Assembly (NCBI RefSeq): GCF_041346945.1
Contig: NZ_CP166851.1
Coordinates: 1 to 64,000, forward strand
DNA from: Amycolatopsis sp. cg9
Lineage (GTDB): Bacteria > Actinomycetota > Actinomycetes > Mycobacteriales > Pseudonocardiaceae
Reading direction: 5' to 3'
DNA: 64,000 bases
Part shown: piece after piece, positions 57,809 to 64,000 of the stretch
Numbering within the stretch: position 1 is the first letter of the stretch
Layout: each line of letters begins with the position of its first letter
Position numbers and translations under genes: made by a program
Notes under the pieces: model-generated
Database searches by the model: none
What the model was told of the DNA's origin: nothing
Seen by the model: the letters and a program-made list of their open reading frames with translations, nothing else

Positions 57809-58069
57809 ATGGCCGAGGGCACCAAGCACACCTGCAACTCGGACCGACCCGGCATGCCGCTGTCGTACGGCCGGCGAGCCGAGCTGGGCGTCTGCCCGCG
57901 GTGCGACGAGCTCCACGCTGGCGCTGCGCCGCGGACCCTTGCCTGGGGCGGCCGAGCGGCCAGCGCGGTGGTCGACGACCGCAGCGCGGAGATCCGGGCG
58001 CACTTCGCGGCCGGCGGGCCGCACTCGCGGGGTGCGTGCGGGCCGGTGTGCACTTTCGGCGACTGGTGA
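57809..58069 (+). CDS. small Cys-containing protein, 86 aa
   Basis: The ATG at 57809 has GGAGG upstream. Cysteines in HTCNSDRPG, VCPRCDELH and GACGPVC suggest one zinc site. It is convergent with the large HTH protein gene and stops 15 bases from it. The function is unknown. Confidence 0.55.
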   Translation: MAEGTKHTCNSDRPGMPLSYGRRAELGVCPRCDELHAGAAPRTLAWGGRAASAVVDDRSAEIRAHFAAGGPHSRGACGPVCTFGDW

Positions 58070-58084
58070 ATGGCACCCGCCGCG

Positions 58085-59989
58085 TCACCAGCCGCCGGTC
58101 TCCGGGTCGTGGTTGCAGCGCACGGTCGGGGTGTCCGCGGGCACGTGCAGCCAGCCGAGCTCGTCGCACAGCTCGCAGGCGTCGATCGCGGCCCGGCGTG
58201 CTGCGATCTCCTCGCGGCGGGCCTGCTCGAACGCCTCCCGCTGCTGCTGCCGCAGGATCGGGCTGTTGCGCTCGACGTCGCGGATGACGCGCTGCTTGAA
58301 CGGCGACAGCGTCGGCTCGGCCCGCGCCAGCCGCGCCCTAATCCACCCGCGGGCGCTGCGGATGTAGCGGGGGAGCTGGGTGAACTCCGGGTAGCCGTGC
58401 AGTTGGTCGGCCAGGTCCTCCCAGCTCCAGTCGTGGCGGTCGAGCAGGTGGGACGCCCGGATCTGTGCCGCCAGCCACCGCACCGACACCGCGTCGCACA
58501 CCCGCGGATCAAGACGCGACCGAAGAAGCCATTCAGCGGCCCGCACAGCCTCAGACTGGGGCGCACGCTCGCGATCACCCTCGGAGCCCTGAGTTCGCCC
58601 GCCAGCGGCCGAATCAGAGCCGTTTTTGATCGAGGAAGCCGTCTTCTTGTCACTGCCCGGCGAAGCCGGTCGGTTATCCACAGGTTGTACGGAACTGGAC
58701 TTCACTTGATCTTGGTTACACACCTGCGGGGGGTGGACATTTTGGTGTTTGTGCAGGTCAGCGCCCAGGGGGTTGAAGCGCAGGCACCCGGCAACCGGCC
58801 CGCAGTCCGGGCAGACCGGGTTCGAGCTGGGCGCCCAGGACACCAGGTCGACCGGCTCGTGGACGGTGTGCGCTCCGCTCGCGTAGACGACGGTCACCGT
58901 GCCGTACAGCAGCACGTTGGCCGGGTGGACGCGCTCGTCGGCGTGCTGGCGCAGCAGCTGCTCGCCCGCGCTGACGCACGCGTCGACCAGGGCGCTGGCC
59001 TCCTCCAGCTCCTGGACAGCGAGCGGGACGCGCAGCTCGTAGACGGGAGCCAGCTGTACGAGGGTCGGTTCGTCGGCCTGGTCCTCGCGCTCGACGTCGT
59101 CGTTCAGTTCGAGATCGAGGGTCTGCCGGGCGGCTGCGGCCGCCCGGCGGCCGCGAAGGCCGGCGCGGACGGCGTCGAGTTCGGCGCGAGCACGGGCGAT
59201 TGCCGCGTCCTCCGCCGCGACAGCCTCCGCGACCCTGCGTTCCCGCTCTTGGCGCTCCGCGGCGGTCTCGCCGTCCGGGGCCTCTTTCCGGGGCAGCTGG
59301 CAGCCGGGCAGGATCTCCCACAGCAGCGCCTCCCGCTGGAGCCAGGCGACACAGCGCCGGACCGTCCGGTCCGAGCAGCCGACAGCGGCCGCGATCTCCT
59401 CCTGGGTCACCCAGGTCAGCGGGCGTCGTCCCTGGTCTGAACAGCAGCGGAGCACGTTGCAGATCCGCCACCAGCGCCGCCGCTTGGCGTTGTACCGGAA
59501 CTCCTGTCCCGGCCCGCTCTGCTGCCGTATGCGGTCCTCGACGGCACCGAGCCACACCTCAGCCGAGTCGGCCACCCGCGTGCACTCCGGCGCGCTGCGA
59601 CGAAGGATCTCGCCAGCCAGCCGCATCCGCGCCGGGACCGCGATGTGCCGCAGCACGGCCCACCGAACCCCGGACTCGACCAGCAGCCGGTCGATGGGGT
59701 GCAGCTGGTCGTACTCGTCGGCGGCCGCCAGGACGGCCTCGATGGCCGGGTCGAAGACCAGGATCGGCTCGAGCTGGCCGCTCTCGGTCGCTGCGACCTT
59801 GGCGTGCACGGCCGCGGTTCCGCCGGCCAGGTGCCAGCACTGGTCGCAGACGATCAGCTCGGCGCAGTCCAGTAGGCCGTCACCTGGCACGAGCGGTGCC
59901 CGCAGGCGGCCGAACGGCCGGCCGCAAGCCAGGCAGTCAGGCCGCTGAACAGCGGAAACAGGCGCATACAGGAGCTCGGCGGTGGTCAT
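58085..59989 (-). CDS. large helix-turn-helix protein, 634 aa
   Basis: The N-terminal Cys set is DCLACGRPFG and CDQCWHLAG. A winged helix or HTH follows at residues about 200-240 (TWVTQEEIAAAVGCSDRTVRRCVAWLQREALLW). A coiled coil (RQERERRVAEAVAAEDAAIARARAEL) comes next, and a C-terminal CELCDELGWLHVP with CNHD near the end. It could be a plasmid regulator or secondary replication protein; I cannot choose. CTGAACAG words lie inside at 59437 and 59945. Its start is the ATG at 59989, or 59998 in the same frame. Confidence 0.6.
   Translation of the reverse strand: MTTAELLYAPVSAVQRPDCLACGRPFGRLRAPLVPGDGLLDCAELIVCDQCWHLAGGTAAVHAKVAATESGQLEPILVFDPAIEAVLAAADEYDQLHPIDRLLVESGVRWAVLRHIAVPARMRLAGEILRRSAPECTRVADSAEVWLGAVEDRIRQQSGPGQEFRYNAKRRRWWRICNVLRCCSDQGRRPLTWVTQEEIAAAVGCSDRTVRRCVAWLQREALLWEILPGCQLPRKEAPDGETAAERQERERRVAEAVAAEDAAIARARAELDAVRAGLRGRRAAAAARQTLDLELNDDVEREDQADEPTLVQLAPVYELRVPLAVQELEEASALVDACVSAGEQLLRQHADERVHPANVLLYGTVTVVYASGAHTVHEPVDLVSWAPSSNPVCPDCGPVAGCLRFNPLGADLHKHQNVHPPQVCNQDQVKSSSVQPVDNRPASPGSDKKTASSIKNGSDSAAGGRTQGSEGDRERAPQSEAVRAAEWLLRSRLDPRVCDAVSVRWLAAQIRASHLLDRHDWSWEDLADQLHGYPEFTQLPRYIRSARGWIRARLARAEPTLSPFKQRVIRDVERNSPILRQQQREAFEQARREEIAARRAAIDACELCDELGWLHVPADTPTVRCNHDPETGGW
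59942..59955. repeat. palindromic copy of the dispersed word
   Basis: CCGCTGAACAGCGG is the only fully palindromic copy and lies 34 bases inside the large HTH gene. It is followed by AAAC, as in the extended consensus. Confidence 0.5.
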
Positions 59990-59999
59990 CGCGTCCATC

Positions 60000-60450
60000 C
60001 GGAGGCCGGTTGGCTTGATGACCTGCACGAACGCAGCGCGATGAGGTGTTCAGCGGCCGATGAAGACGCCGTGAACAGGGGAGAGGCGGACAGGCGGCGG
60101 GTGTGTCCCGGCGCGCATGAGTAGACCGCGCTCCTGGTGGTAGGTATGCTGCAACACCAGGAGCGCCGTGTTGTTGCCACGACGTGGGGCTTCCTTCTCC
60201 GAACCCGCCAGGTTCGGGGTAACGGCGAAGGCCGGTGTTGCTAGCACCGGAATTCGCACTCGGCTGTGAGCCAGGGGTGGTGCCCTGACTTTCTTGCTGA
60301 GGTGTTCAGTTGTTGTCCGAGTAGGGCGCTCTGGCTGGTGAGGCCAGATGTCCGAGTTGAAGCTTTGGGTGACTCGATCAGACTCGGGGCGCTGCGTGCG
60401 CCTTCGGACTTGCCGGGGCGGTCCCTTTTGGGGCCGCCCCGAAGTCGTTG
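60000..60450. other. gene-free region with a terminator and variants of the dispersed word
   Basis: No gene is called here. A 22-codon frame (60118-60050 minus, MRAGTHPPPV...) has only a poorly spaced ribosome binding site. GTGTTCAG at about 60047 and 60302 and GTGAACAGGGGAG at 60071 are one-base variants of the dispersed word. CCGGTG/CACCGG at about 60231-60249 forms a small hairpin. Confidence 0.4.
60415..60440. terminator. terminator after Phd-like gene
   Basis: GGGGCGG / CCGCCCC around TCCCTTTTGGGG, 11 bases after the stop of the gene at 60451. Confidence 0.7.
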
Positions 60451-60978
60451 TTATGAGGCTTGCGCCACCTCCTCGAGGAGGAGCTGCTGCTGGCCATCGA
60501 GGTCGTGGTGGTGAGCCATCTCTTCGGTGACGCGTGCAGCGAAGGCGCTGAGGTCGTTGGGCCCGTCGGCCTCGGCCAGGCGGGCGAAGCCGTCCATGAG
60601 GCGAACGGCGAAACTGGCGTGCTCGTACTGGGCGATCGGGATCACCACGGCCAGGGTTTCCTGGTAGCGGGTGATCGCGATGTGCGCGGACTCCTTCTCC
60701 ACCTTCTCCAGATGGACGGCCTGGTCGCGGCGGAAGATGTGGGCGGGGACCTTCTGGATGTCGCGCGCGTAGGTGTCGTCCTGCGGTTCGGCGCGCTGGG
60801 TCAGGCCCTTGACGGCCTGGACTGCGAATGACATCCGGCGGTGGTCTTGGGGCGGCACCACGACGCCGACCGTCGTGCCGTAGCGGGACAGCGCGACATG
60901 ACCGCCCGCCTTGACCTCGGCGAGGTAATCGGCCTGCTTCTCGCGGAAGCGCTGCGCCGGAACACTCATCAGGTCCAT
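60451..60978 (-). CDS. tandem Phd/YefM-like antitoxin-type protein, 175 aa
   Basis: Two copies of the Phd/YefM strand-helix pattern follow each other. One is residues 4-45 (SVPAQRFREKQADYLAEVKAGGHVALSRYGTTVGVVVPP); the other is residues about 70-110 (KVPAHIFRRDQAVHLEKVEKESAHIAITRYQETLAVVIP). Such domains normally form dimers, bind DNA and neutralise a toxin. Here two are fused, and no toxin gene is adjacent. The ATG at 60978 (or 60969) has no clear ribosome binding site. Confidence 0.65.
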   Translation of the reverse strand: MDLMSVPAQRFREKQADYLAEVKAGGHVALSRYGTTVGVVVPPQDHRRMSFAVQAVKGLTQRAEPQDDTYARDIQKVPAHIFRRDQAVHLEKVEKESAHIAITRYQETLAVVIPIAQYEHASFAVRLMDGFARLAEADGPNDLSAFAARVTEEMAHHHDLDGQQQLLLEEVAQAS

Positions 60979-61090
60979 GGCACCGAAACTTACAACACTT
61001 GGCGCCGAAATGCATGATCGAGTTTTGGCGTGTCGGAACTTCGCTGCCCCTGCTACCTGCACCTTCCCTGGGTTCATCCGGATCACCTCC

Positions 61091-61555
61091 TCATCTACTC
61101 GGCATGGCGGCCGGAGCCAGCTGCGCCGGAAAGCCCTGTTCAGCGGCCATCTTTAACACGCGGTGATCGTCGTCGACAACCACGGCGATGGAGCGCACCG
61201 CGGCGATCATGTGCAGCCGTTCGAGCTTCCAGACCGGCGAGGGGCGGAGGTCGTCATCCGGACGCATCACCAGCTCGCCGTCCGGGAGTTCATGCTGGCG
61301 TAGCCAGTCGGCCGTCAGTTGATAGATGCGGTCCGAGCGAGCCGTGAGCCAGACGACGTCGTTGTCCGCAGCGAAGTGGTGGGCCAGGGCGACGCCGGAG
61401 GGGATCGGCCGGTCGGCGCCGGCCGCGTCGAAGAACGCGGCCCACGCTTGACGTGACGCCGTCGAAGGTCGGGGCCCGAGTAGCGGTAGCCGCCACGACC
61501 CGTCCGCCACGAATCCGTCGACGTCGAACACGGCGACCGGCCGATCGTAGGTCAC
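61091..61555 (-). CDS. HAD-fold phosphatase, PNKP-like
   Basis: FDVDGFVAD (residues about 9-17) is the HAD nucleophile motif (DxDG). WLTARSD is motif II and VVVDDDHRVL is the motif IV acidic pair. The layout resembles the phosphatase domain of T4 polynucleotide kinase-like proteins. The GTG start at 61555 uses an AGGAG that is part of the preceding CTGAACAGGAGAAAC segment. Confidence 0.75.
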   Translation of the reverse strand: MTYDRPVAVFDVDGFVADGSWRLPLLGPRPSTASRQAWAAFFDAAGADRPIPSGVALAHHFAADNDVVWLTARSDRIYQLTADWLRQHELPDGELVMRPDDDLRPSPVWKLERLHMIAAVRSIAVVVDDDHRVLKMAAEQGFPAQLAPAAMPSR

Positions 61556-61567
61556 TGTTTCTCCTGT

Positions 61568-62122
61568 TCAGGCGGCCTTGGCGTTGTTGTTCAACACGTG
61601 GTCGGCGGTGACGAGCTGGTCGCGGCCGATGAAGTACTTCATGGTGAGCAATCCGGCGTCGTGCCGCTTCGGGTCACCATGGGAGGTGCACGCGTCGGTG
61701 ACGACCCACGGTGTGTAGCCCAACTCGAACGCGTCGCAGGCCGTCTTCATCACGCATGACTCTGTGGCGATGCCGCAGATCACCATCTCGTTCCACCCGT
61801 TGCGGTGAACCATCCGCGTGAACTCCGGAGTGAACGGCGAGTACTGCGCCGGCTTGTCGATTACCGACCATCGCGCGGCCGACTCGGCCAGCTCGGGGAT
61901 GATCTCGGTTTCCTCCTCGCCGGGCATGAACCGCTCCCAGTGGATCAGCCTGGTGAACTGGCTGTCGGGCTGGTTGAGGAAGCGCGTGTACACGACGTCG
62001 CGGTCGAGCTCTTCCCATCGGCGCACCAGGTCGACGACGTGAGGAACGATCGGCCGCGCACGTGTGCTGACGAACCCGTTCTGCATGTCGACGACGACCA
62101 GCACGCTCTTTCCGCTGTTCAC
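61568..62122 (-). CDS. isochorismatase-family cysteine hydrolase
   Basis: VLVVVDMQNGF (Asp near residue 12), a Lys in VIDKPAQYSPF and the nucleophile in CGIATESCVMKTACDAF form the isochorismatase-like catalytic triad. The length of 184 residues fits nicotinamidase-type members. The GTG start is part of GTGAACAGCGGAAAG, a variant of the dispersed word. The stop TGA lies inside an exact word at 61564. The substrate is unknown. Confidence 0.85.
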   Translation of the reverse strand: MNSGKSVLVVVDMQNGFVSTRARPIVPHVVDLVRRWEELDRDVVYTRFLNQPDSQFTRLIHWERFMPGEEETEIIPELAESAARWSVIDKPAQYSPFTPEFTRMVHRNGWNEMVICGIATESCVMKTACDAFELGYTPWVVTDACTSHGDPKRHDAGLLTMKYFIGRDQLVTADHVLNNNAKAA

Positions 62123-63291
62123 GGCGCTTCCTCCTTGAGTAGTTGCACGGTCTCAATGAGCTTCTGGTCCAGCTCGCTCGAGGACACCACGGCGGCGCGC
62201 AAGGCCCGCAGCTGTGCCGGTTCATTCGCGTCGCCACGCACGATTGCCGCCCGACGTCCGCGGAGCCAACGCCAGTCATGGCCGGCGGGCAACTTCGGGT
62301 CCTCGCCGTCACGAATCTGCTGCTCTAGTTCTTCGCAGAGGCACCACAGTCCCTGGGCCAGGAGCTCAACGGAGGCCAGATCGTCTTCGGTGAGCGCGGC
62401 CGCCGGCGCGAGCGGGTGGTACGCCACCCCGGCCCACGACGCCCAGCCGAGGGACACTCCGTCGACGCCAATCGGCACGTGGTCCTCGGGCGCGAACCCG
62501 TCGTTGAACAGGCGCTGCTCGATCTGACGAGCATGGTGGTGGTCACCGTCGCCGCTACCGAGCAGCGCGCGGGGCGAGGTGAGCAGCCGCAGGGCGGTGT
62601 GCAGATCACGTCCCGACCAGGCAGGTTCAACCAGCCAGAACGCTGTGAGCACATACCGAGCACACGCTCGTTCGTGATCCAGCAGGCGAGATAGGTGGGC
62701 CGCGAGTCGCTGCCGTACGAAGCGGTGGGACTCGCGCCGCCACACCGACACATCAGCGATCGCGTCTGCGCGGTGCGGGGTGACCATGTGCCACACCGCT
62801 ACTCCCCAGCTGAACAGGTACAACAGACCACGCACCGGAGGTTCGCCGTCCTCGTCGAGAACGAGTTCGACTCGCTGCGCGTCGGCCCAGCCGACGGTGA
62901 CCGGGACAGCCGACAGCGCGCTGGCCAACTCGTCGACTGCCGCGCCAACGAAGACAGGTACGAACTGGTGAGCGTGCACGAGGAACGTTCCGTCACCTGA
63001 GATCGAGGGCCGCAGGTTGCCGAACAGCTCTTCTGGACGGCGTCGGTACGCAAGGGAGTAGAGCTGGGCGTAGGGGTCGTCGGCGCGCTTGGGGGAGGAC
63101 TGTCCGTCCTCGTGGCGCATCAGCGCTCGCCGCACGCTCTCGACGCTCGCGGTCATGGGTATTCCGGCCTCCTGAGCCATCCGGTGCAGCTCGAAGGCCG
63201 CGCGGTTCAGCGACCAGCCGCGTTCCTCACGGCAGCCGCGTAGCACCCCATTGGAGCGTCCCGCGTCGTCGTGGTTCGCCGCTAGTGACAT
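62119..63291 (-). CDS. HTH regulator-like protein, 390 aa
   Basis: The N-terminal 90 residues (VLRGCREERGWSLNRAAFELHRMAQEAGI, VESVRRALMRHEDGQSSPKRADDPYAQLYSLAYRRRPEEL) match the XRE-type HTH of actinobacterial regulators. The rest is an unknown helical domain. The ATG at 63291 has GGGGGTG nine bases upstream; an ATG at 63309 is an alternative. Its end overlaps the isochorismatase start (GTGA), so it probably controls that operon. Confidence 0.75.
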   Translation of the reverse strand: MSLAANHDDAGRSNGVLRGCREERGWSLNRAAFELHRMAQEAGIPMTASVESVRRALMRHEDGQSSPKRADDPYAQLYSLAYRRRPEELFGNLRPSISGDGTFLVHAHQFVPVFVGAAVDELASALSAVPVTVGWADAQRVELVLDEDGEPPVRGLLYLFSWGVAVWHMVTPHRADAIADVSVWRRESHRFVRQRLAAHLSRLLDHERACARYVLTAFWLVEPAWSGRDLHTALRLLTSPRALLGSGDGDHHHARQIEQRLFNDGFAPEDHVPIGVDGVSLGWASWAGVAYHPLAPAAALTEDDLASVELLAQGLWCLCEELEQQIRDGEDPKLPAGHDWRWLRGRRAAIVRGDANEPAQLRALRAAVVSSSELDQKLIETVQLLKEEAP

Positions 63292-63358
63292 CGGCAATGT
63301 CACCCCCATGTCCGTGCTGTCATCTACCGCACCCTCTCTGAACAGCCAAAACTGGCCA

Positions 63359-63931
63359 CTAATAGGTCAGTTCCTTGACAACTCCATCAGTGACTTGCTG
63401 ATCACCTTGCGCATCCGATACTGGCCGCTCGAACAGCGCGGCGGAAGGACGCTGCGGATCTGCAATCCGGACGAACCGGAATCCGGCGGCCCGGTAGTAA
63501 TCGTGCAGCCTCGTGTTCGAGGTCCACGCGTCGAGCCGCACGAACGCCTTGCCGCGTTGGCGGGCGATCATCTCGGCGTGATCGAGCAGCAGCGAGCCGA
63601 GCCCGCGGTGCCGGTTGCGCCGATCAGTGATCATCCGATGAACGATCACGCATTCGGCCTGTTCAGCGGGCGTCCATAGCCACGAGTCGGTGTGCTCGTC
63701 AATCGCGATCGTTGCAGCAGGACGCTCGTCCACCTCCGCGATCCAGGTTTCGCCGGCGGCGACCGACGCCGCCACCCGCTCCTCGAACCGTGCCGCGGAG
63801 AGTCCCTTCTCGGACCACTGGTCGCTCCCGATCGAGGCGAGCCACTGGGCGGTCTCGCGCCGCCACCGGGCGATCATGGCCACTTCTGCGGTGTTCGCGC
63901 GCCGGATCTCGACGTCCGCCTTCCCGCTCAC
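63359..63931 (-). CDS. GNAT N-acetyltransferase, 190 aa
   Basis: MITDRRNRHRGLGSLLLDHAEMIARQRGK is the acetyl-CoA-binding motif A (R-x-x-GxG/A), and LDAWTSNTRLHDYYRAAGFRFVRI is the C-terminal GNAT motif. The GTG at 63931 overlaps the stop of the partial gene (GTGA) and follows GGGGAGG. The substrate is unknown. Confidence 0.85.
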   Translation of the reverse strand: MSGKADVEIRRANTAEVAMIARWRRETAQWLASIGSDQWSEKGLSAARFEERVAASVAAGETWIAEVDERPAATIAIDEHTDSWLWTPAEQAECVIVHRMITDRRNRHRGLGSLLLDHAEMIARQRGKAFVRLDAWTSNTRLHDYYRAAGFRFVRIADPQRPSAALFERPVSDAQGDQQVTDGVVKELTY

Positions 63932-64000
63932 TCGTCCTCCCCACGGTCGTTGTCCCTGTTCAGAGCGGCGCGGATGAGCCCCAGGGCCTGGTGGTCACCA
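63928..64000 (-). CDS. 3' end of a gene entering from the right edge
   Basis: The last 23 codons are visible: GDHQALGLIRAALNRDNDRG, then EDE and stop. The tail RAALNRDN closely matches RAALNSDN at the end of the protein at 46290-46928. Both come from a CTGAACAGNGACAAC word. The stop overlaps the GNAT start. Confidence 0.6.
   Translation of the reverse strand, partial: GDHQALGLIRAALNRDNDRGEDE

Larger units (their letters stand above)
7519..63963. repeat. dispersed 8-base word CTGAACAG, 29 copies
   Basis: Plus-orientation copies start at 9606, 34114, 40649, 42110, 43562, 43835, 44998, 45327, 46890, 47779, 52831, 52843, 53032, 53752, 59437, 59945, 62810 and 63338. Minus-orientation copies (CTGTTCAG) start at 7519, 19083, 31443, 37460, 39755, 48585, 54704, 61136, 61564, 63659 and 63956. 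Many continue as CTGAACAGNNNRAAC. About one copy would be expected from base composition. Twenty-three lie right of 39.7 kb. See findings. Confidence 0.85.

Noticed and set aside
60050..60118. A 22-codon frame MRAGTHPPPV... on the minus strand.
   Set aside because: The only ribosome-binding-like sequence is 12 bases from the ATG. Nothing else supports translation.
1..64000. CRISPR arrays, tRNA or rRNA genes, insertion sequences and conjugation (tra/FtsK-like) genes.
   Set aside because: None could be supported. There is no regular repeat-spacer array, no cloverleaf, no transposase-like protein and no DNA translocase in the window.

Overview
The window is high-G+C DNA (about 70% by eye) with GTG/ATG starts and purine-rich ribosome binding sites, so the host is an actinomycete, possibly of the Pseudonocardiaceae (inference). 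Several features mark it as part of a large plasmid. A RepA_C-type replication initiator (33084-34013) lies beside an iteron origin with DnaA boxes and AT-rich tandem repeats. A ParA plus ribbon-helix-helix partition pair sits at 51.4-53.6 kb, with a candidate centromere array upstream. A XerC/D-like recombinase and a small primase-polymerase are also present. No conjugation gene, rRNA, tRNA, CRISPR array or obvious insertion sequence was seen.

Layout. From 1 to 18.8 kb every gene is on the minus strand, usually as a single gene with a GC-rich hairpin spacer. Most products are unknown, but the set includes an AAA+ ATPase, a Mom-like and a DpdA-like DNA-modification protein, a PP-loop enzyme, a ParB-like protein and a ComM-like protein that has lost its Walker motifs. 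From 19.1 to 22.6 kb comes an MFS exporter, a YkuD-fold protein lacking its catalytic cysteine, a MetE-like barrel and a zinc-ribbon protein. From 22.8 to 29.7 kb are small operons: DUF3307-like, primase-polymerase, XRE/zinc regulator and small unknowns, several behind clear palindromic operators. From 29.9 to 33.0 kb are an MFS exporter, three tandem 6-9 codon peptide genes and a membrane GGDEF protein. From 33.0 to 34.8 kb are rep and oriV. From 34.8 to 38.7 kb are an M20 amidohydrolase and a coupled HEPN-like/small/HNH operon that resembles a defence system. From 38.7 to 42.8 kb is a minus-strand operon ending in a long coiled-coil protein; from 42.9 to 48.6 kb is a diverging, tightly coupled plus-strand operon of small proteins ending in the recombinase. 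From 48.7 to 64 kb are the partition region and a mixed set including a secreted DUF1524 nuclease, a large HTH protein, a tandem Phd-like protein, an isochorismatase, a HAD phosphatase and a GNAT.

The main unexplained signals are: (1) an 8-base word, CTGAACAG, found 29 times where about one is expected, concentrated in 39.7-64 kb, found in all three codon phases and often at gene junctions; (2) three tandem tiny ORFs encoding MRDVNW, MRKDVNW and MRDVNWTTK, each with the same strong ribosome binding site; (3) the coupled HEPN/HNH operon; (4) a DNA-hypermodification gene set; and (5) a family of nested hairpin spacers.
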